A stretch of 64,000 bases of DNA. Origin: an uncultured Prevotella sp. Its GTDB lineage: Bacteria; Bacteroidota; Bacteroidia; Bacteroidales; Bacteroidaceae. This document shows, piece by piece, positions 36,271 to 45,509 of the stretch. Positions within the stretch are counted from its first letter, which is position 1; the number at the start of each line of letters is the position of its first letter. The translations under genes were made by a program, and so were the position numbers. Location: contig CAJJWN010000002.1 in the NCBI GenBank assembly GCA_905196835.1, positions 1 through 64,000 of the forward strand. The letters are read 5' to 3'. Below the pieces are notes generated by a model that was not told the DNA's origin, did no database searches, and was given only the letters and a program-made list of their open reading frames with translations.

Positions 36271-38176
36271 CTTGGAAACTGTTTCTTTTATGAAAAGATG
36301 CGCCGGCATACAGCTTTTTTATCAAATCAGGACGACCGATTCTTGTCAGCTCATGCTCAATATTGCGCCGCTCCTCCGGCTTATACCAGAAGAAAAACTG
36401 CCTCTGTGCAAGCTTTTCACATTGCGTTTTGGCTGAATATACAGGTTGCAGGGTGTACGGGTCAAGCCCTGTGTACCATGTTTCCGTGCTTACGGTCATA
36501 GGCGTAGGGGTGAAATCTTGCACCTGTTCAAGTTTGAAGTCAAGGCCCTTGGTTATGACCGCCAGTTCGGCCATGTCTTCTTCCGTGCATCCTGGATGAC
36601 TGCTTATGAAATAGGGTATGATTTGCTGGCGCAGATTCTCTTTCCTGTTAATCTCGTCAAAAATCTTCTTAAACTCCTCGAATTGCCTGAACGGTGGCTT
36701 CCGCATAAGCTTAAGCACGCTATCCGAAGTATGTTCCGGCGCCACTTTCAGCCTTCCGCTCACATGCTTACATATCAACTCACGCGTATATTCGCGTGCG
36801 GCGTTATTACATTTCTCGTCTTTGCTTTTGTGCAACAGAAGGTCGTAGCGCACTCCGCTGCCTATAAAACTTTTCTTTATGCCCGGAAGTGCGTCAACAG
36901 AGCTGTATATGTCGAGCAGGCGGCTGTGGTCTGTGTCAAGATTAGGACATATCCTCGGGTTGATGCACGACGGACGCTTGCACCTGGCGCAAACATCCTT
37001 GTCGCGTCCGCCCATGCCATACATATTGGCCGACGGACCTCCCAAGTCGCTTATGTACCCTTTGAAATCAGGCATTTCCGTTATCTGCCTCACCTCTTTT
37101 AATATGCTGTCTTTGCTTCGTGAGGCGATAAACTTGCCTTGATGGGCGCTTATGGTGCAAAAGGCGCATCCGCCGAAGCACCCCCGGTGGATGTTGACCG
37201 AGTGGCGTATCATCTCGTATGCCGGTATGCGTTTGCCCCGATACTTGGGGTGGGGCAGGCGGGTGTAGGGCAGGTCGTAGCATCGGTCTATCTCTTCCGT
37301 TGTCATTGGCGGATAAGGAGGATTGACAACTGCATATTTACCGTCAACCTCCTGTATGAGCCTGTGCGCGTGCAGCATGTTCGACTCTTCCTCTATATGC
37401 CTGAAGTTTTCGGCTTGCGCACGCTTGTCACGCAGGCATTCAGAGTGTGGATGCAGCACTATGTCATCTTCAGTTACGCCACCGGGCAATTCGTCCTTCT
37501 TGCACAGATAGACTGTTTGCGGAATGTCGCGTATATCTTCCACGTGCTTTCCTGCAAGCATCTCATTGCACAAGGCCGTGACGGGCTTCTCACCCATGCC
37601 GTAGATTATCATGTCAGCACCCGAGTCGCACAGTATGCAACGCCTCAGTTCGTCCTTCCAGTAATCATAATGGGTGAGCCTTCTTAGCGATGCCTCAATG
37701 CCGCCGAGGATTATCGGCACGTCAGGGTACAGGCTGCGCAGTATTTTGCTATACACAATAGTTGGGTATTCCGGGCGGCAGTCATGCCTACCGTCCGGGC
37801 TGTAGGCATCCTCCGAACGCAGCCGCCGGTTGGCCGTGTACTTGTTTACCATGGAATCCATGCACCCGGGGGCTATGCCGAAGAACAGGCGGGGACGGCC
37901 AAACTTCTTGAAATCACGGTAGTCGCCGTGCCAGTCGGGCTGCGGAACTATGGCTACGCGCAGCCCCATGGCCTCAAGCGTGCGCCCGATGACGGCCACT
38001 CCGAACGACGGATGGTCAACGTATGCGTCGCCCGAGAACAGTACGACATCAACTTCGTCCCATCCCCTGACTTCCGCTTCCTTCTTCGTCGTAGGCAACC
38101 ATTGCGAAGCGCGCATGTCCCTATATATGTCGTCGGTGCTTGTATCGCGCATTCCACGCCCTTCACTTGACGCCAT
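36194..38176 (-). CDS. YgiQ-family radical SAM protein
   Basis: 660 aa from ATG 38176; the frame is open to 38254 but that would overlap the upstream gene by 40 bp. N-terminal QWLPTTKKEAEVRGWDEVDVVLFSGDAYVDHPSFG is the YgiQ signature, followed by PTIVYSKILRSLYPDVPIILGGIEASLRR, and the radical SAM CxxxCxxC in RGCFGGCAFCTISAHQGK. The basic tail (RNNRESNRRQEKHARMRGRDNRK) overlaps the next gene. Reaction not established. Confidence 0.92.
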   Translation of the reverse strand: MASSEGRGMRDTSTDDIYRDMRASQWLPTTKKEAEVRGWDEVDVVLFSGDAYVDHPSFGVAVIGRTLEAMGLRVAIVPQPDWHGDYRDFKKFGRPRLFFGIAPGCMDSMVNKYTANRRLRSEDAYSPDGRHDCRPEYPTIVYSKILRSLYPDVPIILGGIEASLRRLTHYDYWKDELRRCILCDSGADMIIYGMGEKPVTALCNEMLAGKHVEDIRDIPQTVYLCKKDELPGGVTEDDIVLHPHSECLRDKRAQAENFRHIEEESNMLHAHRLIQEVDGKYAVVNPPYPPMTTEEIDRCYDLPYTRLPHPKYRGKRIPAYEMIRHSVNIHRGCFGGCAFCTISAHQGKFIASRSKDSILKEVRQITEMPDFKGYISDLGGPSANMYGMGGRDKDVCARCKRPSCINPRICPNLDTDHSRLLDIYSSVDALPGIKKSFIGSGVRYDLLLHKSKDEKCNNAAREYTRELICKHVSGRLKVAPEHTSDSVLKLMRKPPFRQFEEFKKIFDEINRKENLRQQIIPYFISSHPGCTEEDMAELAVITKGLDFKLEQVQDFTPTPMTVSTETWYTGLDPYTLQPVYSAKTQCEKLAQRQFFFWYKPEERRNIEHELTRIGRPDLIKKLYAGASFHKRNSFQDDRNNRESNRRQEKHARMRGRDNRK

Positions 38177-38214
38177 TTTGGGTATAAGCCTGCCGCCGTC
38201 TGCAACTTGTTGTA

Positions 38215-38538
38215 CTATTCGCCTTCCCCTGTCGCCGGTTGTTCCTTTTCCCATTGCTTATATAATGTTACAAGCTGGTTTAGTCCAAACGCCTTCATGT
38301 TGTTGTTGTATATCACGTCAAGGCACAGGTCAAGCAGTTCTTTGTTCGTGTCGGCGGCGGTTTCAAGCATCGCCCTTATGTTAAACTTCAGCTTGTCCAG
38401 CACGGTTTCGTCTACAATTCCGTTGCTGTCAACAAGGTTGTCAAGCAGCGAATACTTTTGTATCGTAGCCAGATGGGCACTGCTAACCGTAATGCTCCTT
38501 GTACCAGAAGCGTTGGTCTGTATCCTGTACGTTTCCAT
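38215..38538 (-). CDS. conserved-looking hypothetical protein (107 aa)
   Basis: Soluble helical protein (METYRIQTNASGTRSITV, then ALETAADTNKELLDLCLDVIYNNNMKAFGLNQLVTLYKQWE). No motif recognised. First gene of a probable minus-strand operon with ygiQ and the PP2C-like gene. Confidence 0.6.
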   Translation of the reverse strand: METYRIQTNASGTRSITVSSAHLATIQKYSLLDNLVDSNGIVDETVLDKLKFNIRAMLETAADTNKELLDLCLDVIYNNNMKAFGLNQLVTLYKQWEKEQPATGEGE

Positions 38539-38901
38539 ATCTTATTTGTTTTTTTATTCAAATTTATAACGTATGCACTGCAAAGTTAAATAAAATATGC
38601 GAGAAATGCGAATGTTTGCGGCAATCCTTTTTCATCACTTCATGATTTATCCCAATGACTTGTGTACGTTTTGCCGACACATAGCAAGGCTGTTTACGCC
38701 ATGTGACATATTGCTGTTAAATTCAGCAAACATCTTACATTGTGATTTTTAATGGCGGCTGATAATACGTTTCATTGCAGATAAAACGCCGATACAGGGA
38801 AATAACGCGTGTTTTTGTGTGCAAACGTAACTGCCGTTAAACCAATATGTTAGCCGTTTGTGGAGCCAAATGTGCAATAATCGGTAACGCTGCACGTTGC
38901 A

Positions 38902-39024
38902 GTTCGCGGCCTTTCGCATCGCCAAAGGCCGCCTTTAAGCATTGCAAAGACCGTCTTTAGCCAAGGCTTCGGCCGCCTCTAAACATGCTTTTCACCGTTA
39001 AGACTCCGCTTAAACATGGTTCTA
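38902..39024. repeat. 22-bp-pitch palindrome array 5 (6 units)
   Basis: Centres 38908, 38930 (AAAGGCCGCCTTT), 38952 (AAAGACCGTCTTT), 38974, 38996 and 39018, all exactly 22 bp apart, with decay toward the right. It lies in an 810-bp gap (38539-39348) between divergent genes. Scattered single CCG/CGG motifs on both sides are not in register. No gene is visible in the gap. Confidence 0.82.
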
Positions 39025-39321
39025 GCTGTCGTTTTATACGACAAACAGGACAATATGTGGCACGTTTGTTCTTAAAAGGAACAAACCGGTTGGCAGTTTA
39101 TTTTCTATTTGCAAAATGCAAAAAGCCGTTTTGCTTTTGACAAAAAGCTAGGTAAGAGCCGCAATATGCTTTCATCCTGCATATTCGCAACAGCCATGTT
39201 AAGGAATAAAAGCCGTAGAAACACGGCGGATTTGCCGCTTATTTACATGGCAAATTTGAAAAAATAAGTTAAAATTCGGCTTTTGCACACTCTCACATTC
39301 CTTATAATCAATAAAAAGTAT

Positions 39322-39329
39322 TACCTTTG
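39322..39329 (+). promoter_or_regulatory. -7 element for the tRNA pair (TACCTTTG)
   Basis: TAnnTTTG 19 bp before tRNA-Thr; no clear -33. Confidence 0.6.
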
Positions 39330-39348
39330 CACCGTTGAAAAAATCAAG

Positions 39349-39421
39349 GCCGATATGGCTCAGTTGGTAGAGCAATTCATTCGTAATGAATAGGTCCCGG
39401 GTTCGAGTCCCGGTATCGGCT
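39349..39421 (+). tRNA. tRNA-Thr (CGT)
   Basis: 73 nt. Acceptor GCCGATA / TATCGGC, anticodon stem ATTCA/TGAAT with loop TTCGTAA (anticodon CGT), T arm CCGGGTTCGAGTCCCGG. Confidence 0.97.
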
Positions 39422-39438
39422 CAAGCGAAGCAAATATT

Positions 39439-39511
39439 GCGGTAATAGCTCAGTTGGTAGAGCACTAGCTTCCCAAGCTGGGGGTCGCGAGTTCGAGCCT
39501 CGTTTACCGCT
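39439..39511 (+). tRNA. tRNA-Gly (CCC)
   Basis: 73 nt, 17 bp after tRNA-Thr and probably in one transcript. Acceptor GCGGTAA / TTACCGC, anticodon loop TTCCCAA (anticodon CCC), T arm GCGAGTTCGAGCCTCGT. Confidence 0.97.
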
Positions 39512-39623
39512 CGACATGAAAAACATAATAGCCAGCGTTAATATTTTCTTGTCAATCTAAGAGAGAAAACGTATTGCGTCTTTCACATCTATAAAAGATT
39601 ACATTTACATTAAATATAATAAA

Positions 39624-39652
39624 ACCCGGCAAGTAAAACAAACTTGCCGGGT
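39624..39652. terminator. terminator between the tRNAs and uvrA
   Basis: 11-bp stem ACCCGGCAAGT / ACTTGCCGGGT with a 7-base loop between convergent units; T-rich on the minus-strand exit (uvrA side). Confidence 0.85.
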
Positions 39653-39711
39653 GTTGTCTTTATCGCCACATTCAATCTCTCACTATTGTTGAATGCGGCA
39701 TATTGAAATGA

Positions 39712-42528
39712 TTAAGCTTGTGCTTGCAACTTCTCTTTAAGGTATTTACCTGTAATGCTTTCGCTACACTTGGCTATGTCTTCAGGTGTTCCACAGACTA
39801 CAAGGTTGCCGCCTTTGTCGCCACCTTCAGGCCCGAGGTCGATAACATAGTCCGCACACTTCACCACATCAAGGTTGTGCTCTATGACTATGACCGTATG
39901 TCCGTGCGTTATCAGTGCGTCAAAGGCTTTCAAGAGTTTCTTTATATCGTGGAAATGAAGACCTGTAGTCGGCTCGTCGAAGATGAATAGGGTAGGGTCG
40001 CACTTCTCCTGACCGAGGAAGTAGGCCAGCTTCACACGCTGGTTTTCACCACCGGACAATGTGGACGAGCTTTGCCCGAGTTTTATATATCCAAGACCTA
40101 CATCATCAAGAGGCTTCAACCTGCGCACTATCAGTTCTTGTCCGTTCTGTCCAAAGAAGTCAATCGCTTCTTTTACAGTCATTTCCAACACGTCGTATAT
40201 GTTCTTTCCACAGAAGCACACATCAAGAATGTCTGACTTGAACCTCTTGCCATGGCAGGCGTCACACTCCAGTTCGAGGTCTGCCATGAACTGCATCTCC
40301 ACCGTGATAACCCCTGTACCCTTGCACGTTTCACAACGTCCTCCGTCTGCATTGAACGAGAAATACTGCGCGGTGAACCCCATTTGCTTGGCCAACGGCT
40401 GCTCGGCAAAGAGCTGCCTTATTTCATCAAACGCCTTGACGTATGTAACAGGGTTTGAACGTGAGCTTTTACCAATAGGGTTTTGATTGACCATCTCTAC
40501 ATGCTTGATGTCTTTCCAGTCGCCTTCAAGCCCGGCATATTCACCTGGAATATCGGCAACTTCGTCAAGCTTGCGTTTCAGTGCCGGATAAAGTATTCCT
40601 CTTACCAGCGAAGACTTGCCCGAACCGCTTACGCCTGTGACTACATTCAGGACGTTTAACGGGAATGCTACAGTTATGCCTTTCAAGTTGTTCATCATGG
40701 CACTTTTTACCACAATGCTTTTGTTCCACGACCTTATGCTTTGCGGTAATTGTATCTTTTCTTTGCCGAAAAGATATTTTATGGTGTGGCTTTGGCCGTA
40801 TTTTTCCAAATCATCGCTGCCTATTTCTGACGGCACACCTTCATAAACAATCTCTCCTCCGTTTCTTCCTGCATCAGGACCAAGGTCTATCAGATAGTCG
40901 GCAGACCTTATTATGTCCTCGTCGTGTTCAACTACAATTACGGTGTTACCCAATGACTTGAGTTCTTTCAACACATTGATAAGCCGGTATGTGTCCCTGC
41001 TATGCAGGCCTATGCTTGGCTCGTCCAATATATAAAGCGAACCAACCAGGCTGCTGCCCAATGCTGTTGTCAGGTTTATTCGCTGGCTCTCGCCACCACT
41101 CAGGCTGTTCGATGCCCGATTGAGGGTGAGATATCCGAGCCCGACATCTACCAGAAAGCGGAGCCTGTTGTTTATTTCCGCCAATAGACGCGTGCTGATT
41201 TTTGTTTCTTGTTCATCTAATTTCAACGCATCAAACCACCCCTTTAGATTGTCTATCGACATTTCCACAAGGTTGCTTATGCTTTTTCCGTTTATCTTAA
41301 CATAATTGGATTCTTTTTTAAGTCTTGTCCCATGGCATTCAGGACACGTCGTTTTACCACGGTAACGGCTTAACATCACGCGGTATTGTATTTTATATTG
41401 GTTGTCCTTCAGCATTTGGAAGAATGAGTCTATACATACTTTCTCACGCAAATCCATCGTTTTTTGTGATGGCAACCCATGCCAAAGCCAATCCTTATAT
41501 TTTGCCGACAAACTATAGTATGGCTCGAAAATAGGGAAGTTGTCCTTTGCCGCCTGCATACAAAACTCGTTCTTCCATTGCTCCATTTTTTCCCCATGCC
41601 AGCATTGCACGCATCCTTCATACACGCTTAATGACGGGTTGGGTACAACAAGTTTCTCGTCAATGCCTATGACATTGCCAAAACCCTCACAGGCAGGACA
41701 GGCCCCGATAGGGGAGTTAAATGAAAACATGTTGTCATTCGGCTCGTCAAACCTTATGCCGTCAGCCTCGAACTTATCCGAGAAATCATAAGTTATGTTC
41801 GATGGTATGAATACAAGACGACATGCGCCATCACCTTCAAAGAAAGCTGTTTCAACAGAATCGCTAATCCTTGAAATCGTGTCTGGTGCATCGTCGACAG
41901 AAAGCCTGTCTATCAATATAAACAAATCCTCAGCCTTAAGTTGTGCAACATCCGCAATGGCATCTTCTATCTGGGCGAACTCTCCATTATGATAAATACG
42001 AGAAAAACCCTGCTGCAAGTATATTTGAAGTTGCCTTTCAAGGGAATTACCCTCATTAACATGCAAATGGGACAAAATCACAAACTTTGTGCCTTGCGAA
42101 AAAGAACCGATACATTTAAGTATGTCATTAATAGTATGTCTTTTCACTTCAACGCCGCTTATTGGTGAATAAGTGCGTCCAATCCTTGCAAACAGCATAC
42201 GGAGATAATCGTATATCTCGGTGCTTGTACCGACAGTGGAGCGAGGATTTCTCGTGTTAACCTTCTGTTCGACGGCAATCGCAGGCGGAAGTCCTTTTAT
42301 ATAGTCAAAGTCCGGCTTGTGCATACGTCCAAGAAACTGGCGTGCATAAGCCGAGAGACTTTCCACATAGCGGCGTTGTCCTTCAGCATAAAGCGTGTCG
42401 AAAGCCAAAGACGATTTGCCTGAGCCTGAAACTCCGGTCACAACAATAAATTTGTCGTGAGGTATTTTCAATGATATGTTTTTGAGGTTATTAACCCTTA
42501 TGTTTCTTAAATCTATGCAATCATTCAT
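39712..42528 (-). CDS. uvrA: excinuclease ABC subunit A
   Basis: Damage-recognition ATPase of nucleotide excision repair, 938 aa. Two ABC ATPase halves: Walker A VTGVSGSGKSSLAFDTLYAEGQRRY and VTGVSGSGKSSLVRGILYPAL; signatures LSGGESQRINLTTALG and LSGGENQRVKLAYFLG; zinc motifs CPACEGFG...CPEC and CETCKGTG...CDACHG. Normal UvrA1 length, single gene. Confidence 0.97.
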   Translation of the reverse strand: MNDCIDLRNIRVNNLKNISLKIPHDKFIVVTGVSGSGKSSLAFDTLYAEGQRRYVESLSAYARQFLGRMHKPDFDYIKGLPPAIAVEQKVNTRNPRSTVGTSTEIYDYLRMLFARIGRTYSPISGVEVKRHTINDILKCIGSFSQGTKFVILSHLHVNEGNSLERQLQIYLQQGFSRIYHNGEFAQIEDAIADVAQLKAEDLFILIDRLSVDDAPDTISRISDSVETAFFEGDGACRLVFIPSNITYDFSDKFEADGIRFDEPNDNMFSFNSPIGACPACEGFGNVIGIDEKLVVPNPSLSVYEGCVQCWHGEKMEQWKNEFCMQAAKDNFPIFEPYYSLSAKYKDWLWHGLPSQKTMDLREKVCIDSFFQMLKDNQYKIQYRVMLSRYRGKTTCPECHGTRLKKESNYVKINGKSISNLVEMSIDNLKGWFDALKLDEQETKISTRLLAEINNRLRFLVDVGLGYLTLNRASNSLSGGESQRINLTTALGSSLVGSLYILDEPSIGLHSRDTYRLINVLKELKSLGNTVIVVEHDEDIIRSADYLIDLGPDAGRNGGEIVYEGVPSEIGSDDLEKYGQSHTIKYLFGKEKIQLPQSIRSWNKSIVVKSAMMNNLKGITVAFPLNVLNVVTGVSGSGKSSLVRGILYPALKRKLDEVADIPGEYAGLEGDWKDIKHVEMVNQNPIGKSSRSNPVTYVKAFDEIRQLFAEQPLAKQMGFTAQYFSFNADGGRCETCKGTGVITVEMQFMADLELECDACHGKRFKSDILDVCFCGKNIYDVLEMTVKEAIDFFGQNGQELIVRRLKPLDDVGLGYIKLGQSSSTLSGGENQRVKLAYFLGQEKCDPTLFIFDEPTTGLHFHDIKKLLKAFDALITHGHTVIVIEHNLDVVKCADYVIDLGPEGGDKGGNLVVCGTPEDIAKCSESITGKYLKEKLQAQA

Positions 42529-42680
42529 TTTTTACCATTCCTTGTTTTAGGGGAGTTATACTACTGCAGATGTATATCCGCATCGTTATTATTTATCATA
42601 ATGCCGGTTAGCTGACAAATGGCGGCAAGTGGTAAAGTAGGGAGCGAATACCCTGAACATGAACTATTGCCAGCCATTTA

Positions 42681-43595
42681 TCACCTTACACGCAGATAGT
42701 CCCCAACTTGTATTGAATAATCAGGATTAAGGCGGTTCATCTTGTAAAGACTTTCAGTCCTTATGCCGTAATACTGTGCTATTGAGTACATGCTTTCACC
42801 GTCTTTCACACGGTGCGGCCTATTTTTATAGGCCTTTATTGCTTTCTTTTGCTTCTTCTTCAAGTATATTATTTCACCTGGAACCAGCCTGTCGTCCTTG
42901 TCGCGTTCATTATATTTGGCGATTTTCTTGTACGAGATGCCGACTTCTTCACCTATAGACTTGAATGTATCACCAGGCCTTATCGTAATGTAATAGTTCT
43001 TATTGTAAATATGTATCTGGTGCAAATTCGTGCCGGGAGCGATGCCCTTGACTTCTGAACGGTCAACCATGAAGCGGTCGTATTTGGTCGCCTTGTCATA
43101 TTTATGCAACTTGTAAAGTTCGATTATGCCGATAAGCTGCTTGGCATATGTGGGGCTTGTTGCATATCCGCATTTCTTCAGTCCGCGTGCCCATCCCTTA
43201 TAGTCGGTGCGTTTCAAGCGGAACAGGCTGCGGTATCTTGGTTGGCGCGCCAGAAACTTGCTGTGGTCTTCAAAACTTTCGTACACGTCACGGTATTTTC
43301 TAAAGCATTCCTGTGCCTCGTCATCATCGTGATACGTCGTAGCTCCTCGCCAATCGTGACACTTTATTCCGAAATGGTTGTTGCCCTTACGGGCCAGTTC
43401 ACTCATGCCGGCGCCGCTTTCAAGCAGTCCCTGTGCAAGCGTAATGCTCGCCGGTATGTCGTATTTCAACATCTCGGCGATTGCTAAATCTTTATATTGG
43501 TCGATGTATGCCTGATAACGTGAGTTCCATTTTAATTGCGCGTGCAACGATGCGCATACAAACAAAACTATACCTATTAATATATACTTTTTCAT
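42681..43595 (-). CDS. secreted glucosaminidase with two LysM domains
   Basis: 304 aa, signal peptide KKYILIGIVLFVCASLHA. The glucosaminidase domain (about residues 30-170) has ASITLAQGLLESGAGMSELARKGNNHFGIKC with catalytic Glu and the SKFLARQPRYRSLF ... GWARGLKKCGYATSPTYAKQLIGII block. Two C-terminal LysM domains (about 205-250 and 257-304) bind peptidoglycan. Cell-wall turnover, probably at division. Confidence 0.93.
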   Translation of the reverse strand: MKKYILIGIVLFVCASLHAQLKWNSRYQAYIDQYKDLAIAEMLKYDIPASITLAQGLLESGAGMSELARKGNNHFGIKCHDWRGATTYHDDDEAQECFRKYRDVYESFEDHSKFLARQPRYRSLFRLKRTDYKGWARGLKKCGYATSPTYAKQLIGIIELYKLHKYDKATKYDRFMVDRSEVKGIAPGTNLHQIHIYNKNYYITIRPGDTFKSIGEEVGISYKKIAKYNERDKDDRLVPGEIIYLKKKQKKAIKAYKNRPHRVKDGESMYSIAQYYGIRTESLYKMNRLNPDYSIQVGDYLRVR

Positions 43596-43615
43596 TTATA
43601 GTGCACAAATTTATG

Positions 43616-43646
43616 CAAAAGTAAGGTAAATCTGCTTGTTCACAAA
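43616..43646 (-). promoter_or_regulatory. promoter of the glucosaminidase gene
   Basis: Minus strand TTTG (43646-43643), 19-bp spacer, TACTTTTG (43623-43616), 21 bp from the start codon. Confidence 0.8.
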
Positions 43647-43686
43647 ATTTTAGTTGATAAAATTCCATAATCTCGCACACAATCGT

Positions 43687-43694
43687 TAATTTTG
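43687..43694 (+). promoter_or_regulatory. -7 element for the thioesterase gene (TAATTTTG)
   Basis: TAnnTTTG about 60 bp before the start codon; weak -33. Confidence 0.45.
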
Positions 43695-43755
43695 CAGGAA
43701 ACAAGCTGTGTATCAGTAGTTTCAAGCAAGCATCAACAATATAAACAACCGAATT

Positions 43756-44139
43756 ATGGAGACAGGAATTAAAAACATTATCGAGATTAAAGTTCATAAC
43801 GACAATACCGCAGAGGCAATGGGCAGCGGAACTCTATCCGTGTTCGCCACTCCGGCCATGATAGCACTTATAGAAGAGACTGCATGGCGCAGCGTTGTGC
43901 CTTATCTGGAAGAAGGACAGGCAACGGTCGGGACAAAGCTTGACATTGAACATGTGTCCCCTACCCCCGTTGGAATGGCTGTAAAATGCGAGACTGAACT
44001 TATGGAAGTTGACGGTCGGCGTCTTAAATTCAATGCAAACGTGTATGATGAAACCGGACTAATCGGAACGGGAACACATGAACGGTTTGTCGTAAATTCC
44101 GCAAAATTCCAAGCAAAAGCCAACGGCAAAAAGGATTGA
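43756..44139 (+). CDS. FlK-like hotdog thioesterase
   Basis: 127-aa hotdog-fold protein: MGSGTLSVFATPAMIALIEETAWRSVVPYLEEGQATVGTKLDIEHVSPTPVGMAVKCETEL. The HVSPTPVGM and ATPAMIALIE blocks match the fluoroacetyl-CoA-thioesterase-like family. Acyl-CoA substrate unknown. Monocistronic. Confidence 0.87.
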   Translation: METGIKNIIEIKVHNDNTAEAMGSGTLSVFATPAMIALIEETAWRSVVPYLEEGQATVGTKLDIEHVSPTPVGMAVKCETELMEVDGRRLKFNANVYDETGLIGTGTHERFVVNSAKFQAKANGKKD

Positions 44140-44224
44140 GTTCCACCGATGGAATGGTTGTTTTCGCAAAATAAAGTGTATATATCACTACAATGCGCAA
44201 CAGCCTGATACGTACCACTTTACA

Positions 44225-44303
44225 AAAGGCCATCTTTTAGTTTCTAATTGACGGCCTTTTACCATGCAAAAGGCCGTCAATTGCATTGTGATTTGCCGTC
44301 TTT
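44225..44303. repeat. 22-bp-pitch palindrome array 6 (4 units)
   Basis: Centres 44231 (AAAGGCCATCTTT), 44253, 44275 and 44297. Units two and three form a 15-bp hairpin (44246-44260 with 44268-44282). It fills the thioesterase-dehydrogenase gap on the plus strand; no other feature seen there. Confidence 0.83.
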
Positions 44304-44368
44304 TGCAAAACCACCGATTTCATCGGGACATATTGAAAATCATTAATGACATCACTTACTACAAGAAC

Positions 44369-45406
44369 ATGATAGCATATATATACATAGGGCCGCATGA
44401 ATTTGCTGTGACAGAAAAGCCTAAACCCGTATTGAAGGACGAACGCGACGCCGTTGTCCGCGTGACGCTTGGCAGCATCTGCACCAGTGACTTGCACATA
44501 AAACACGGTAGCGTGCCGCGTGCTGTTCCTGGAATAACCGTCGGGCACGAGATGGTTGGCGTTGTGGAAAGTGTAGGAAGTGCGGTGAAGACCGTAAGAC
44601 CAGGCGACCGCGTGGCGGTAAACGTTGAGACATTCTGCGGCGAGTGCTTCTTTTGCAGGCATGGATATGTCAATAACTGCACTGACCCTGACGGCGGATG
44701 GGCACTCGGATGCCGTATAGACGGCGGACAGGCGGAATACGTCCGCGTGCCTCACGCCGACCAAGGCTTGAGCCGTATTCCCGACTGCGTGAGCGACGAG
44801 CAGGCCATCTTCGTCGGCGACATACTTGCCACCGGCTTCTGGGCCGCTAAAATATCCGGAATAACGGCAGAGGACACGGTGCTAATTATCGGTGCCGGCC
44901 CTACAGGTATATGCACCCTGCTCTGTACTATGCTCAAACAGCCGAAAAGCATAATCGTATGTGAGAAATCGGAAGAGCGCATGAAATTTTTTAAAAAGCA
45001 TTATCCAAGCGTACTTGTGACAACGCCCGATGAATGCGAAGATTTTGTATTGTGCAATAGCGACCACGGCGGAGCCGACGTCGTAATGGAGGTTGCTGGT
45101 GGTGAAGATACATTTCAGATGGCGTGGCGCAGTGCACGTCCAAATGCTACGGTAACGATAGTTGCAATGTATGACAAGCCCCAGGTACTGCCTCTACCCG
45201 ATATGTACGGCAAGAACCTGACGTTCAAGACTGGTGGCGTTGACGGTTGCGATTGTGCAGAAATCCTCCATTTAATCGAGCAAGGCAAGATTGACACTAC
45301 TCCGCTAATCACACACCGCTTCCCCCTTGACAAAATAGAAGAAGCCTACAACGTTTTCGAGAACCGGCTTGACGGCGTAATAAAGGTTGCAATTTACGGA
45401 AAATAA
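44369..45406 (+). CDS. zinc-dependent alcohol dehydrogenase (MDR family)
   Basis: 345 aa from ATG 44369; the frame is open into the palindrome array, but family sequence starts here. Catalytic zinc ligands in GSICTSDLHIKHG and VGHEMVG; structural zinc in NVETFCGECFFCRHGYVNNC; NAD(P) site VLIIGAGPTGICTLL. Resembles secondary-alcohol or threonine-dehydrogenase-like members; substrate not assigned. Confidence 0.9.
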   Translation: MIAYIYIGPHEFAVTEKPKPVLKDERDAVVRVTLGSICTSDLHIKHGSVPRAVPGITVGHEMVGVVESVGSAVKTVRPGDRVAVNVETFCGECFFCRHGYVNNCTDPDGGWALGCRIDGGQAEYVRVPHADQGLSRIPDCVSDEQAIFVGDILATGFWAAKISGITAEDTVLIIGAGPTGICTLLCTMLKQPKSIIVCEKSEERMKFFKKHYPSVLVTTPDECEDFVLCNSDHGGADVVMEVAGGEDTFQMAWRSARPNATVTIVAMYDKPQVLPLPDMYGKNLTFKTGGVDGCDCAEILHLIEQGKIDTTPLITHRFPLDKIEEAYNVFENRLDGVIKVAIYGK

Positions 45407-45410
45407 TGGA

Positions 45411-45489
45411 ATTAACCGCCTATCCATACAGTTAGAGCCGTCCAAACATAGTGTTTGGACGGCTCTAACTGGGCGTTTGGACGGCCCAT
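45411..45489. repeat. 22-bp-pitch palindrome array 7 (4 units)
   Basis: Centres 45417, 45439, 45461 and 45483, with flank variant CCGTCCAAAC. Units two and three make a perfect 19-bp stem (45430-45448 with 45452-45470, loop TAG). Between convergent genes, starting 5 bp after the dehydrogenase stop and ending 21 bp before the leuB stop. Confidence 0.84.
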
Positions 45490-45509
45490 ACCAAGATAAA
45501 CTTTTATCG

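Noticed and set aside
39080..39240. Scattered CCG/CGG motifs downstream of array 5
   Set aside because: Distances (40, 33, 54 bp) do not follow the pitch; may be decayed units or chance.
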